Below are positions 1 to 12,610 of a DNA stretch of 64,000 nucleotides, in pieces. Each line of letters starts with the position of its first letter. Within the stretch, counting starts at the first letter, position 1. A program made the translations under genes and the position numbers. Below the pieces are notes generated by a model that searched no databases, was not told the DNA's origin, and saw only the letters and a list, made by a program, of their open reading frames with translations. Source of the stretch: Durusdinium trenchii (Eukaryota > Sar > Dinophyceae > Suessiales > Symbiodiniaceae); NCBI GenBank assembly GCA_963970005.1, contig CAXAMN010014058.1, positions 62,001 through 126,000 on the forward strand, written 5' to 3'.

Positions 1-1340
1 GTAAAATCATAAACCGCGCGTTTGCAATCCAACAATTCATGAAAATTGAAATAATATGCTTGCCTGCGCACGCGGGGGTCTTCCAGCAGGCATTAGGCCG
101 GGTGGTGTTTTGTCCTGATCACGCGATGGAAATCAACATCCGAGAAATCCAAACACCCCAAATGATTCGCCCAACTTGAGGTCAATGACTCCACTTGCTG
201 TGAACATGATTTGGGATTTGTTTTTTTTGTCCTATCACCGAAGGCAAACTGTGACTGTGCCTGGTCCAACGCTTGCCTGCAAAGGCTGTTGCTGACGAAT
301 GACATTGATGTGCATTCCAGGCTGAATTAAATATACTGAATAGTTCATCCAAGTTGCTGCTGGTTCCTGATTTGCCGCATCTTTTCTGCTCTCGAAGAGT
401 ATGCCGTCTGTACACTAGCCTCCTGAGAGAGCAACTCTGTTCATTCCAGAATGAAATTCAAGCGACACCATTGACAACAGTTCCTGCCTTGTCCTCCTCA
501 ATACCGTCTACAACCTACAAGGCATGGCAAGTAGGGTTGCCACTCAGCAAATCAATCCCAATCACGTGCCTTATCATTGTCCTTTTCACCAATCTGATCT
601 TTTGTTGCCATGGCTCAGCATGCGGGAACGAAAACGTTCAAAGTGTGTGTTCCAAGTGCTAAAAGAAACCTTGAACATCACAAACTAAATTAAACTGCGT
701 CTCCACTTGCTGATTGACAGTTCTGGAGTTACAATATTCATCCATATTTGTCATGGACCTCTCACTTTACCTTTCGAGCAACTCATTACACGATTCCAAA
801 TTGTTTTGCGGCTGCCCTGCCCCCCCCCGCGATCCCATCGTACACAATGGGACTCAACTCTCTATCCACACGTTCAAAAGATCTTTGATGTTCATAGGCA
901 CCATTTTTCCAAACTGCAAATGCACTTGTGCAAGTCACTGTCCCAATTAGCCCTCAATCTTCCGTCAGGGCTGGTTGCTCGTAGATGGTTGAGTCCAATT
1001 TCGTCTTAGCTCCCTGCAAACTGCATGCGTATACATGCGTCGTTATAAGCGCTTCACTTTGCTTCTGCTACATTAGGCAAGCTGACCAAATTGATGTAAG
1101 CTGAGTTGGTGTCCTTTGTAGGTAGGGGATGGTCCATCTTGACCACCTGTAGAGAAAAAAATTAAACAAACATGTTTTGGAACTGTCTGAAAGACAGGCC
1201 TCTGGAATTGACAAGGTCCTCCACCGAAATCGATCTTTGAACTGCAAAATGGAGGCCACCTTGTCAACGTCCAATGGCCAAATGATCGAAAATGATCGAA
1301 GCGCATCACTGACGCAAAGCCCCAGTGGCACACCACACTA
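1..1340. other. No supported gene
   Basis: I see no exon chain or recognised protein motif on either strand here. The short open frames present do not resemble the exon style of the confident genes. It is probably intergenic or intronic. Confidence 0.4.
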
Positions 1341-1432
1341 CACTAATAGCGTCCTTGCTCCTGGTAGCGATGCCAGGAGCCCTCAGAAGTAGCTTCTTGT
1401 TCCCAGGAGTAGGCCAGGAGCCCCTGGTGGGG
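1341..1432. repeat. Dispersed minisatellite family R1, copy 1
   Basis: This stretch contains 'GCGTCCTTGCTCC', 'GCCAGGAGCCC' and 'GTAGCTTCTTGTT' in the same order and orientation as a longer array at 54880-55010. Two degenerate units are visible here. The match between two sites 53 kb apart indicates a dispersed repeat family and not chance local similarity. Confidence 0.75.
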
Positions 1433-1864
1433 TCGAGTTGCTGCAATTGGCACGCCGACGAAGGCCACCGCAGGAGGGATACAACTTGGGGAGCGCCGAA
1501 GGAGCAGGCCGCTCATCCCGACCTGAGTGTCCAAGAAGATGCACGCAACGCACATCGAAGCAGAAAGCAGTAAGCAGGAATCAACGGAGGCCTGAGCTTT
1601 ACATAGGTTTACATCTGTAATCATCTGTGTATGTACTTTCCAACTGCATCGAAGTTTCGACCACAACTCACCCCATCCTCCTATGCTTATCTTCTAGCAT
1701 CTTATGACCTTCACCCCCGCTCTTAGCCACTGGCTGCAAACAAGACCTCAAAGCGGCAGGTTCAGGCCAAGAAATGCATCTGATTCCCACCACAAGTTGC
1801 AACCGTGGTCAACTGGCTGCAAGCAAGCGGCCATACAGTACCTAAACGTTCTGAACAGTCCCAT

Positions 1865-2363
1865 TCACAAAGCATGGGCTGCATTTCCATAGTCTTTGGT
1901 CTCAATAAGCGTCTGTCTGGGACCGAGTTGCAACAGCTGTAGCAAACTCTCGCACCAAAACTCTCCTCCCAAATCAGGCTTCCGCGTCTCAGCAAATGCC
2001 TCGGCAGGTTTGACAATGATGTTGCAGCAGGTGGCACGCGCATCCCTGAGTTGGTCTATGTTGAGGCCGGCTCAATCAAATATCCATATGCGAGCCGCTG
2101 CATCAAAAACTGGAGAAGAACAACCAGCGGAACCATCGGCCATACACCTGGGTCTCACGAACATCGATCAATTTCATGCCATGAAGCAAAGCTGAGATCA
2201 ATACTGCAAAAGATGCATCCTTAGCACTGGCCGGCGCAAGAACCAACACCGTTGCTACAGTTGCTCGAGACACTTCAATCTCCTCAAAACCCAACATCCT
2301 TGAGAGCAAAGCGGCCAATGACCAGGTTGAGACTCCATCGAGCGGTTCTGCCCCCCATCCCAT
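1865..2363 (-). CDS. Unrecognised protein, last two exons
   Basis: Two minus-strand exons join in frame. The first runs from at or above 2363 to 2146 and reads through 'MLGFEEIEVSRATVATVL' and 'LISALLHGMKLIDVRETQ'. A GT-AG intron at 2046-2145 follows. The second exon, 2045-1865, reads 'DARATCCNIIVKPAEAFA' and 'GEFWCESLLQLLQLGPR' and ends at a TGA. The join at CAGGT/GTATGG and CTCAG/G keeps frame, which supports a real gene. The protein is a mix of amphipathic and acidic stretches with no membrane span or domain I recognise. It lies downstream of the OSCA-like gene on the same strand. Its upstream exons were not identified and I do not assign a function. Confidence 0.45.
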
Positions 2364-2436
2364 AGAAGTCCTTCATTGAGCGACGGATGCGGTAGAACAG
2401 TCTTTTGAGTTCGAAAAGTCTACAGTCATATAGTTT

Positions 2437-2506
2437 GCTATTAGGTTGGATGTCACCGCTGCTAGGTTGAATGCCATCGCTAGTAGGTAGAAGGCCATCA
2501 CTATTA
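2437..2506. repeat. Dispersed minisatellite family R2, copy 1
   Basis: Three to four degenerate units of about 24 bases built on 'TAGGTTGGAGGCCATCGCT'. The same unit forms a cleaner array at 46893-46985 in the same orientation. Confidence 0.7.
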
Positions 2507-2509
2507 GAA

Positions 2510-3595
2510 ACAAAGAAACAAGAAAAGGAAGAACGGTCTAATATAGTTAGAACATTCTTTTGCGTTCGACGTTGCTTTCTCCTGATCTTCCGGCTCTGCC
2601 TTTTGCCGAGCTTCAGCCTCTGTATAGGTGGTCCTTCCATCTCAAAACCAAGTGGAGACCAGTTTTGCATCTTAACCTCTCTGCATCTCTACGCCACGTT
2701 CAGAAGGCATGGGTTCGCCATCAGGTCACAAAGACTTGTTGTGATTCGACTCCTGAACAGCAGAAACTTTGCAAGGACCACCATTCGCAGCAGCTCCATG
2801 CCTGAGGGACCCTAAAGAGACGAAGCACTGGGATCTGTTTTGTTGAACACCGGGTCACATGCATGTGATCAGCCCGCACGATGGGGCCATGGGTGTGCGA
2901 ATGCATCTTCCCTCATATGCTACCAGCATTCTCACAACCAGGTGAAAGGCAAGCCATGCCATGGCATGGTGTATCGCATGACGGCACATCACGTGCATTC
3001 TGGATCTGAGGGCAAGTCCATGTCAATGTGAAGATTCAGAACAAAGGGGCCAAACAAACAACGCCAGTGGAGCATCTGAAGGTGTGCTGGACCTATAGTC
3101 ACCCATCTGTGACCCAACATTAACCACAACTCCAACCTTGCCTTTGGGAGTGGACCACAAGCTTCTAAATAGGAAGCTCACATGGCTTGAGTTGTTTGGG
3201 CAAGCTTGGCTAATCTCCAACAAAATCCGTCCGCAATGAATGTGCCGGCGGAATATCATCATGCGTAGTCATGCGTATATGGTATGCTTCAAGCTATCTA
3301 CTGTGCTCAGCTAGGTTACAAAGGACCAGGGCACAAAAAACTCACAACATCACGGCTACACGCCAGTCCATACGGCCTAAATGGACACGTGTTCTTATGG
3401 CTCTCTTCCCTTCGTGCAAGGGGACGTTACAGTAAGTCAACGTAGGGGTCACCGTCACGAAGCTCTTGGCTGCTAAATGCTATATCCCTCCATACGCCGA
3501 CAGCAAACCGGGAGCCCCGTGGATGTGATAGGCCATGGGTACAAGCGGAAAGAATCAAAAGTCAACCAACAGGTATGCAAAATTCGAACGTCCTC
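2510..3595. other. No supported gene; probably holds missing 3' exons of the OSCA-like gene
   Basis: The OSCA-like gene upstream must continue past 3600, because the last third of the family's protein has not yet appeared. I could not find exons here that match the expected C-terminal membrane segments. Confidence 0.3.
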
Positions 3596-3599
3596 TGCT

Positions 3600-5790
3600 T
3601 TCAATATACAATTCAAGTCTGAGGCCAGCACAGGACACCGACCACTGCAGAACAATAAAGTTGAAGAAGAAATCGCCTGACAATGGTATCCTTGGAGCAG
3701 GGGAAGGATAGCAAAAATGAAGATATCAGCATCAACATGCCAAGAAATGGATGGTCTGACTGCATGGCAAGCTGCCTGTCGGCGATTTGTGCAAGGATTG
3801 TAGACAAACTGTCATCTGCAAGAAGCTGCTTGGCAAAGCTGCGGAAATTCGTCCCAACCACCGGCAAAAAGAGAATAAAGACGGCTTGAAACAGGAAATA
3901 CCATGTTTGAAGACGGTGTTGCGCCAGAGACTCTGCTCGCAGTTTGAAGAAGCTTCCGAAGATCAGCAACAAGACCTGGTGTGTTTTAATTTTTTGATGT
4001 TTTCGTCTAATAGTCTAATCATCTAATCGTGACAACCAATAGCAAGGAAAAGAACGAACATAAACCAAGTTTGTGGCGGGGGGCAGTGGGCAGCATCGAC
4101 AAGAAGATTGTCAACCCAAGAGTCGGAGCCAAGGCATCCCAAATGGGTTGCAGCTTGCCCACGTTCACTTCAGAAGCTGCGGATGATATCAACAAACAAA
4201 TGGGCGAGAAGTTGGCGAACAGCAAGAAAATGAGGAAGCAACCAATGGCCGAGCGAGCAACACTGTAGTCTTGCAACAAGTCGTGCCAACGAATCTCCGA
4301 AGCTTCGGGGGCATCGTGCACTGCCCAGTCAGCATTCCCACTCAATTCAAGGACCTTCGCCATTTCGGCATCTTTGCGACAATGGAAAGTTACAAAAGCC
4401 GAATGCGAGTTCACTCCACCTGCTTGTGCAAACTGACCCTTGATGTGCTCTCGTTCTGCCTTGACTTGAGACTCAAGCTCTGTCAGCTCTTGGGACAAAA
4501 GATTTATCTTATCCATCTTGGCATCCATGTCTGGACTGCCCTGCAGCTCTCGAAACTCAACTTCCTTCCGGACCTCCTCCAGCTTTGCTTTAGTAGAGTT
4601 TCGTGCCTCGATGGCCGCTTCAAGCTTCTCCGTATGCCTCACCATGCCAACGTGGGCCACCGGGCCCACATTCTCGCTAAAGAACGTTAGCACCTTCTCT
4701 TGGCATTGAAAGCTAGCAGGAATGTCCTCTACGAGCACTGTATTTGCCCTCAGAGAGGGCAAGCTTGTCAGCCAAGCATGGCGCTTTGCCATAAATGTCT
4801 GTTGAGCTCGAAAAACCATGGCCCTTACGGCTAGGACTGTCCATAGCACCGCCAGTGCATGAAGGTGATACAACCAAGGGTGGCCCATGGACACGTTGGA
4901 CACCGAAATGCTTGAGAGGAAATCCTTTTCTTCAAGTCCACCACCGCCATACCAGCGGTGCAAGGGGCTGAAGAGGAAAAGAAACGGCAACCTCGCATGC
5001 TGGGTGTCGAAAGCTGATCATGAAGGCCCATGACGAAAGGAACCTTTCCACAACTTAAAAGTAGGATTAGCTTCTTCTCCAGAAACTACGTGAGAATCAA
5101 GAAAAGGCACCTTGCAACTTGTAGCTGCCAAGAAGCCCGATGATCATCATGAGCCGAGCCCCAAAGCTGGCATATTCGATGGCCAAAGATGCATCTAGGC
5201 CCATGACGGCAGTGATCTTCTCCAAATCCAACGCCAAGGAGGATGAGATCCAATTTCTTCGCTGATCAGAGTCCATGGTACCATCTGCCATGTTCCCGAA
5301 GAAGACCTGCGATGGTTATATAAGTCCCTAAAAAATGGCCTGTCTGAAAAAGGGTCACACGAATCACAGGTGATACTGGTGATCATGTGGAGGCTGCTGA
5401 GACAACTAGGCTTCGGACCAAAGGGTAGCGGCCACGAAGAAAACTAAAGAGGCCAACACAAGCGCTACAAACGAAGAGGTTCGAGGCCAAACCCGACAGA
5501 GCCGCTTCTGTGACAAGTGCAATTGATCCACCTCCTCCTTCTCCACCCTGCAGGCGTGCGAAGCGCTGCTTCCACTCCATGCTTTTTGCAATTTCTTCAG
5601 GCGCTTCAGCCACGGTCTCGTTGACCTCCTTTGTCACGTTCTCCAGGGAGCTCCTAATTGATCCATTTCGACTTACTGAGGGGTTCAAATGCTGGATTAA
5701 GGTCGTGGAATTGGTGGCAAACTCCGTCTCATGATTCGCGCCTTGGCAAGCAGGACCTTTTGGGCTGAACAAGTCTCCCAAAAAAGGGGA
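3600..5790 (-). CDS. OSCA/TMEM63 (CSC1-like) mechanosensitive cation channel, partial
   Basis: Members of this family are membrane channels opened by tension or osmotic stress and pass cations including calcium. Five exons join in frame: about 5790-5407, 5306-5137, 4991-4085, 3975-3776 and 3690 to about 3600. Exon 1 carries a hydrophilic region with several N-x-S/T sites and the first membrane segment ('ASNLFVCSACVGLFSFLRGR'). Exon 2 has the 'GLDA' motif of the family. Exon 3 holds 'RANTVLVEDIP', the cytoplasmic domain with coiled coil and 'HDAPEASEIRWHDL', then two membrane segments. The join to exon 4 gives 'SMLPTVLLLIFGSFFKLRAE', and exon 5 gives 'GDFFFNFIVLQ', both typical of the pore region. 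The four introns are GT, GC, GC and GC. The C-terminal third was not found. The start is uncertain because the frame at the 5' end opens on TTG, suggesting an upstream exon. Confidence 0.82.
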
Positions 5791-5809
5791 ACACACAATC
5801 AAACAGAAG

Positions 5810-7290
5810 ACGTGGCTCCATCAAGACCATTCAATCACAGAAAAGGTGAACAAAAAGCATCTATCAAAGCCAGCAGCAAATCTCAGAAGCTACCAATGTG
5901 AGAATGGAGAAGAGCCACATGAGGCCTGTGGCAAAGCGGGAATATGGAAAAAAACAAAGTGTGAAAACACATATTGTATAGATGTCACTGTTGCAGTCAG
6001 CCGTGCAAGTATATCTGAGTAGAAGACGCAAAGGTATTGCGAACATAGACCCATGGACTGGTAAGGTAGTAAGGTCTTGAGGGAAAATGCCCTCTTCACC
6101 CGTCACCGGTCACGCAATGGCTCGGCATGCTGAGAATCAAGCTGAGTCTACATGGATGTGAGTAATTCTTCCAGGGGGTCTTTGGGAGGTCTCTCTGAAA
6201 ACACACCCACATGACTCACAGGACCATTTCAAGATATTTCAATCTTTGTGCTATGACCAGACGCCCTCAGAGCAGCTCTCCCTCCATTTTGCCACCGCTC
6301 CGCGGCCGTGTCGCTCGAAAGATGCACGTCACTTCGCTGAAAAGATGCTCCCAGCGGTGCAGAGCGACGCTAAATTGGAAGATCTCGCTGGACCTCCACT
6401 TCGTCTTTAGGCTGAGACTGGCTCAGGTCATCTGGCTCAAGGGATGCTTCTTTCACGTCTGAGTCATCCGAGAAGCCTCAGTCCACCACCCTGGCACCAC
6501 CATCCACCAAACCGTTCGTGCAGGAGCGTTCTCCTAATGGATCCTAATGGTGCAGTCGAGCGTCCCGATGGAGAATCAACTGATCTCGATGGTGGGCTGA
6601 AGGCCTCACTCGTGCGATCTTTGTGGACAAAATGATCAACTCCAAGCGCGTTGAAGCTGAAGCCACTGAAGCTCTTCAACCACTCCAACTTCTCACAGCA
6701 CTAAGCTAGAGGCTGGTAAAGCTTGCAGCCCCCGAGAGAGCCGCCCAGCGCAGTCAATGCAAATGTCCTGCTTCAGGAAAGAGCAAGCTCAGCAGCACAA
6801 AGCAACGTGCATGCGGATGAAACATGTTCAGCCCGGGGCATAGTCGCCACACCCACGGCAAGCGAAATAACCTAGAGTGAACTCGGATTGGGTTCGGTGT
6901 CTTTGATGATTAGGCACTGCTCCGGTTTTCACAAACGGCACCACCAAGCACAGGCTGAGAGGGAGACACTCAACTTGAATATCGTCCTGGCCTCGGCTCA
7001 GACCAAGCAGCTGCACCGCATGGGGTTAGCACTCTTAAGATCGCTGGGAACAACCATGTATAGAGTGAAAGGCGCTCAATTCATCTCAATTCCTCCCACC
7101 CTCCCAACCGGTACCAGTCTGCATCCAAAACACCACACTCAGAGCAGGAGCGGAAGTCGTCAGAGTCCTTGAAGAGAAAGAAGCATCAACCGTCATCAAT
7201 TTTTGTTAAACAAAGAACGTGCAACCGCAGGATGAGGTCTGAAGAGAAAGGAAGGCCGATGACGGAATCTCTTGTGTGATATCATGGCTT
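5810..7290. other. No supported gene
   Basis: A short minus-strand frame at 5864-6106 ends in a hydrophobic stretch, but it has no family match and I could not link it to the channel gene. The rest shows nothing I can support. Confidence 0.35.
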
Positions 7291-7429
7291 CACCCTTATA
7301 CGAGGAAGCATGGCACAAGCCATGCTACATCTTGTTCCATGGACTGTCCCTTCAGCTCTGGATTCAGCCAAGGCTCTCGATGGGTCCACCCGAAGCATCT
7401 CACCTGAGACGAAAGAGTGGATACTTCAA

Positions 7430-8140
7430 CCGCGCGAAGTTCGATCGGGAAATCCGTTTGAAGATCGGCAAACTTCACACACAAAATCAGCTGTTCTGTC
7501 ACCTGTTCGGGCTTGATGAGCTGCATCAAGTGCTTTCTTGGGCAATAAGGTTCGTAGCTCAAAATAGAACCTCGCAGTCGCAGTCGAATTCCAGTCATAC
7601 CCCCGAAACATCTGGGCACGAAGTTTCTCTGTCTGTTCCAGCCTGGCAATTCTGTGTTCTGTCTGCCTCGGTTAGCTCCTGAGAACGTCATGAAGTCACC
7701 ATTTCTGGCGCAAAACCGGTGGAAGTTTGCTGGTGAGGTGGCTCCGATTTAGAAGGTCTCGAAGAGACATTGAATTGGTCCTGTCAAGCGCTCCACACTG
7801 CGTGGCCGCACGACAAGTGATACAGAGCCACGCCTCAGTTCACTCAAAAGTAGAGTGGCTTTACTCTGAAACGATGCAAAGAAGTTGGTCGGCTGAGAAC
7901 AGGAGAGGAACAAAATAATGGTTAGGTAAAGGCTGCCCTTTAAAAGGCTCTATTTGAGGGGCCCTTGCGATCCCTTGCCATTTTTGGCAATCCCGTTTTT
8001 CTGACGAACGAACCAATACCTCCGTCTTCTCAGGGTCCGCCCGCGGTGTTTTTGGATTTGACCCCGGCATCTGTGGGCGCAAGCGGGGGTCCATAATGCT
8101 TGCATCTCTCAGATCACGACGAATCTTCTCCGTATCCAAT
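7430..8140 (-). CDS. Candidate 3' exons downstream of the phosphatase, unassigned
   Basis: Two stretches look coding. One, near 8139-8060, reads 'KIRRDLRDASIMDPRLRP' after an acceptor-like 'GAG/G'. The other, near 7655-7540, reads 'RIARLEQTEKLRAQMFRG', a charged, helix-prone segment. They could be the C-terminal tail of the phosphatase gene just upstream or belong to a separate gene. No domain is recognisable and I could not confirm splice joins. Confidence 0.28.
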
Positions 8141-8209
8141 CCTCAATGAGAATCATGGCTTTGGTCTCTTGGTTTCGAAAGGTGACTGACTTGATATCAC
8201 ACTACTTAA

Positions 8210-11200
8210 TACATTGAATGTCCCAGGTTCAAAAGCATTCCGCCATCGTTGGGGACTGTCCTCAGATTTTTCTGCCACTCGAGATTTCTGCCACAAATCT
8301 CGATTTCTCAGCTTCCGATATTTTGTGCTGAGCCACCCCATGTAGTTTCGCGCTGAGAACACTCGCAGCAAGTAGCCTGAGTGGCCCGACCCACGGCCCA
8401 AGCAAGCGGAGAGACGGAATCAGTCCGTCCCAGCCAAGGGGCCATCATGCATGAGTTCATAGCCCTTGCATGTGTTGGTAAACTGATGCGATCCTGAGCT
8501 TTCGGCAGAGTTGCTTAGACTATAACTCTCCTTTGAGACGGGTCTTGTTTTATGGTTCGTTTTTTGCTGAACCAACCATTTTTGTGACCACTCGAATGAA
8601 GGCATCATGCATACTCTGCGTCCATCTTCGTCCCGTTTCCTCCAAGACTCGAATTACGAGCTCGAGACCTTCTGCTTTGCAGAAGCGCTGGGTCACATCA
8701 CCTGGAGTCGATGGAAGCGTCCCTCGTCGCATGAGGGAAGCCCGAGCCGCAGATCGTTCAAGCCAAACATGCAGGAGCCACGGCCGAAGTTCTTCATGAC
8801 TTGCCAGTGCTTGTCACGCGGACCTGGTGTTTTGGGTATATTCAGCGGCCAGCATGCCAACCCGATGGAAGGAAGATGAAGGAAGTGACTGTATGTAATT
8901 GATTATGTGTAAAAGCCAAGCTTTTCAATGCATTGAATGATCTAGAAGGCATACAAATTAGATCCCTCGAGATGCTACCCTGCGCTCTCTTTAAGACTCC
9001 GACTGTCATGCACCTCAACACGTGCTAGTCACCAGTGGTTTTGTTCAAGAATCGAAAATGCTGCGCCCAACGGCTGAGCTGAGAACGCCAAAGCTCTTCA
9101 AAGGATCCCGGCGATTTTCGGGCCTGGTGGAGGGTGTCAGTGCCATTGGACACGGACATGTCGCCCTTAAGGCTATGGCTTGTGGGTCAAAGGGTCAGAC
9201 CACAGGATGTTGTACACCTTGGAAGAGTCCGACTTGACTAGAAATGCAAGAAAACGCGGTGCTCTAATGGTCAAAACATGTCCAACACCTCGTGCTTGCT
9301 GAACATGCGATTGGTTAGCAGTCCCTCCCCGGTCAACTGAAGCATAAGCAAAAACCGTTTTACCATCCCTCCGGAGCTTTGAGTTTGTGCAGCCAGTGCG
9401 CCACTCCTTCAAGAGTAAAATGCAGCTCTTTGGACACCAAAGGCCTCTCAACCTGTGAGAGATCCTCCAACGTCCAGTCCTTAGCCACCCCGGTCTGAGT
9501 GCGACTTGGCGCAAATGTTCATAAATCATCTGAACACTGTGCTCGTTCTCATCCGGGCGCGCCACCACCAAGGAACATGTAATAAGTACAGTAAACAACA
9601 AATATGAGACATTGAGCGCAACAGCGATGAAGGGTCGTCCAGTCGGGCCCCACTTCTGCCAGGCCACACCAGGCCCAAGGCCGCCATGTAGCACCAAGAC
9701 TTTTTGCTCGATGCGGGCAGCAAGCGGAAGCCTTGGGCACGAGTGGCACGGTCTGGCGCATGGTGCGCCTTCGCGTGGTCTTGCGCCATCGCGAGGTCCC
9801 AAGTTCGCGCATGCCACACAACTGCATGTGGGTACTGAAGGAGAACCTGAAAGGTGCCTTATGAAGAGGGTTCCATTACGTCTGAACCGAAGATCTGAGA
9901 GGCATTGTTTCCAGGTGCAAGACATCCCAGCCCAGGGTTTCAGGTGCAGCCGTGGCACCATTCGAAGAAGGACTGGAAGGATTCAAAAATCCTTCGCCCC
10001 TCTTCCGCGCCTAGTGCTTCAAAACCTCAAGCAGCAAGCGGCTGCACATGCGTTCTTGACCATTCATTCACTTTCAAACGGTGCGGTGTGTGCCACAGAA
10101 TAAGTGAAGGACAAGCTCTGTCAAAGCCCAAGCTGCCTTGCGGGATAACTTCAGTTTGAGCTGCGCAATGAAGCATGTGCATCGTAGTCTCATACCCTAT
10201 GAAACCGCGATATGGGCATATAGTTGGCGGACCTCTATTCATACTATGAGGTCCAATCCGTTCGGTAATCTTTGAGTTGCTCAGCTCCCCAGCACTTCTT
10301 TCATCATTTCTAGCGGCCAAATTCTAAAGGAATCTGGCTTCCATCTCACTTCACATATGGCTCTGGCCGCTCAACCAGACCACGTGGTCGCAAGCTTTTT
10401 CAAAAAAGCAGCATGGGACCACCAGGTCTATGGTATAGCTCCGCGATCAAATATCTTCTATGAATCTACAGTGTCTGATTTATGGACTTCATGCACCTTA
10501 ATGATGTCTTCTGGTTCAAGGGTGCAGTCATTCGATTTCAGTTGTGCCAGAAAACACTCAACCGTTTTGTCACCCTGGCCCTGCCATCTTAAACAAGGCT
10601 AGGACGCAAAAGCAACAACTGGCTTGGTTGTTGCTGATCCCAACATCCAGGCCCTAATCATCCACCCTTGGAACAGTCCTGAGCATTTATTCGCACGAGC
10701 TTTCAGTTGCCGCGACTCCGTCCCCGCCTATCTTGGTGGTGCGCAGGTTTTGCTGACGGTCTTCGTGATTGCCCCTGTTGAGCCACACCTGCTTTGGGTG
10801 TACGATCCTGGGCGCAATAAGAACATCAGCTTCAGAATTGAAGATCTTTTTCATCAATCTTGGGTGGATTTGGGTCACAAAAAGCATTTCTTTCTCTTGG
10901 GCCATTTTAAACCCACACTGACCCACATCTGCTTTTGCAAACCAAGCTTCTTCAGGGAGAGAATCAAAAGCATCACTTCCAACTGGTGGCGGCCTCGATC
11001 TACCCAATCCCCATTGAACCTCGGTGCTCAGAACATGAAGCTGAATTGTTCCTGGCATCGCCAGTACGAGTATACCAAAGATTTCAGCCAAGATGCACAT
11101 AGGACATGGGTTCATCGTCACCTTCCTGCACACTTTCAGGTGAGTCATGCGTCCAAGGACATGACATGTCGCGACTTTCTTTGCGTCGGTTTATACAGTC

Positions 11201-11910
11201 CTCCTCATCATCATCTGGCCTCGCATGGAAGCAGGGACACAGATTGACAAACAAGTTGGTCAGCACCAGAACCCCACCATGGTCAAGAAGCTCATCCCCA
11301 CGATATTTTGAGGCATTCCCAGGAAAAAAACCATGAGGGCAGATTTCTGGCCTCCCGTAGAAGTGAAACAAAAGCAAAAGGTCTCGGAGCTGTCCGTGAA
11401 TGTCTCCTCGGCTCAGCTCAGGAGCTGCAACTCCCAACAAAGTCCACTTAAAAACAAATCACGCAAAGAACGCGCCGTCCGACGCTACAATCCCATAAGC
11501 ATCCTTCAGTCATGTTATTTCTGACCATCAGAGTGGCCAACCAAATAGGAAGAGGCCACTGTTGTTGAAACCAGTCACGACACTAACCATCCAGTGGACC
11601 ACCAGGAAAACACTGGCTGCCAGGATTCCAAAGACCTTCACTGGTGCAGTCACCTCTGACACTATTGGCCTTGGCTGGGCATCTGTCCATCAGTCCAAAT
11701 CGAAACTTAGCAACTTGGCAGCAATAACAATGGACACTGCTTCTGTTTTAATCATGGATGAAGATTGAAGAGGCAGCTTTGAAGATGCGACGGCAAAACC
11801 CACTAGCGCGCTTCAGTGAGGCATAGCAGGGCTGATCCAAGGGACTGGAGCTTCTGTAGCTCGGTTGCTGCTCGAATCAAAGTGTCGATCTGCGCAGAAC
11901 CAAGCGACAT
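8210..11910 (-). CDS. PPP-family serine/threonine protein phosphatase, PPEF/PP5-like
   Basis: The product would remove phosphate from Ser/Thr using two metal ions. At least eleven exons are visible. They include 11910-11846 ('IDTLIRAATELQ'), 11669-11629 ('VSEVTAPVKVFG'), 11406-11352 ('DIHGQLRDLLLLF'), 11019-10951 ('FNGDWVDRGRHQLE'), 10807 to about 10758 ('VWLNRGNHED'), about 9730-9673 ('KVLVLHGGLG'), about 9240-9190 ('ILWSDP'), 8701-8651 ('GDVTQRFCKAEGLELVI'), 8493-8443 ('SHQFTNTCKGYELMHD'), 8376-8337 ('VFSARNY') and 8260 to about 8210 ('NDGGMLL'). Together these give the metal ligands GDxHG, GDxxDRG, GNHE, the HGG histidine and the RSH histidine, so the catalytic core looks intact. 'LNRGNHED' and 'ILWSDP' resemble the PPEF/RdgC branch. 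Introns start with GT, GC and GA. Middle exons between 9.2 and 10.7 kb are incompletely resolved. ATG at 11908-11910 is a plausible start, but the frame stays open upstream. Confidence 0.88.
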
Positions 11911-11949
11911 GGATGGAACATCACTTGCATTGAAATGCTATAGAAAGCT

Positions 11950-12600
11950 GCTATTGGGAAGCTGCCACATCTGCTTAAACGGACTTGCCTTCTCAGCGTA
12001 CATACCCTTAGGAACACATGCTCTTCTGACGGGCTCCAAATTCCAAATAATAGCAAATAATGATACGTGCATCATTGTGCATCCTTCACAGTCCTTCACG
12101 GCCAAGTTGCCACTGTAGCAGCAGAATAGCCTCGTGGTGCATCTTCCCCCTCGAGAAGCCAGGCCAACCTGAGCAAATGCTGCCCTACTTGGATGGTTTC
12201 CCTTTTTGATGATCCGAGTCTGTGACAGGCTCGGTTCGGCATCCAAGCCTTGTCACAACAAGCGAAGCCAAGTCTTTTGTGGCAACATCGGGATTCTACC
12301 GGGCCAAGCTAGGTGGGCGGCAAGTCGATGAATTAAGATCTTTAGATCTTGACCTGCCGAACACGCACACTTTCCATGAACAATCCCTTCTAATGATCGC
12401 ATGCAGCAGCAAGTAAGCAGGACAGTTCCGTCACTCTGAGGCTCTTACAGGCATGGGTGCACGGCAAAGAACAGTTCTTCGGCTGGTGGGTCTTGTGCCT
12501 CAAGTGACAGTGGCTCTTGAGAATGTCAACCTCAACGCCAACTGAACACAACAAGCGTACAAAGTCTCGCTCATCAAGCATCACTTCCGTTGTGCACAAA
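11950..12600. other. Unresolved gap between phosphatase and PH-like gene
   Basis: Minus-strand frames around 12000-12100 read partly like coding sequence ('VRRACVPKGMYAEKASPF') but have no family match. This may hold N-terminal exons of the phosphatase or the 3' end of the gene at 12.6-13.0 kb. Confidence 0.25.
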
Positions 12601-12610
12601 GTAGTCGCAC

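Noticed and set aside
5864-6106. Possible first exon of the OSCA-like channel
   Set aside because: It ends in a hydrophobic stretch, but the family already has its first membrane segment in the 5407-5790 exon and no in-frame join was found.
6420-6445. 'TGGCTCAAG' resembling the end of the dinoflagellate spliced leader
   Set aside because: The rest of the 22-base leader is absent, so the match is too short to be a relict.
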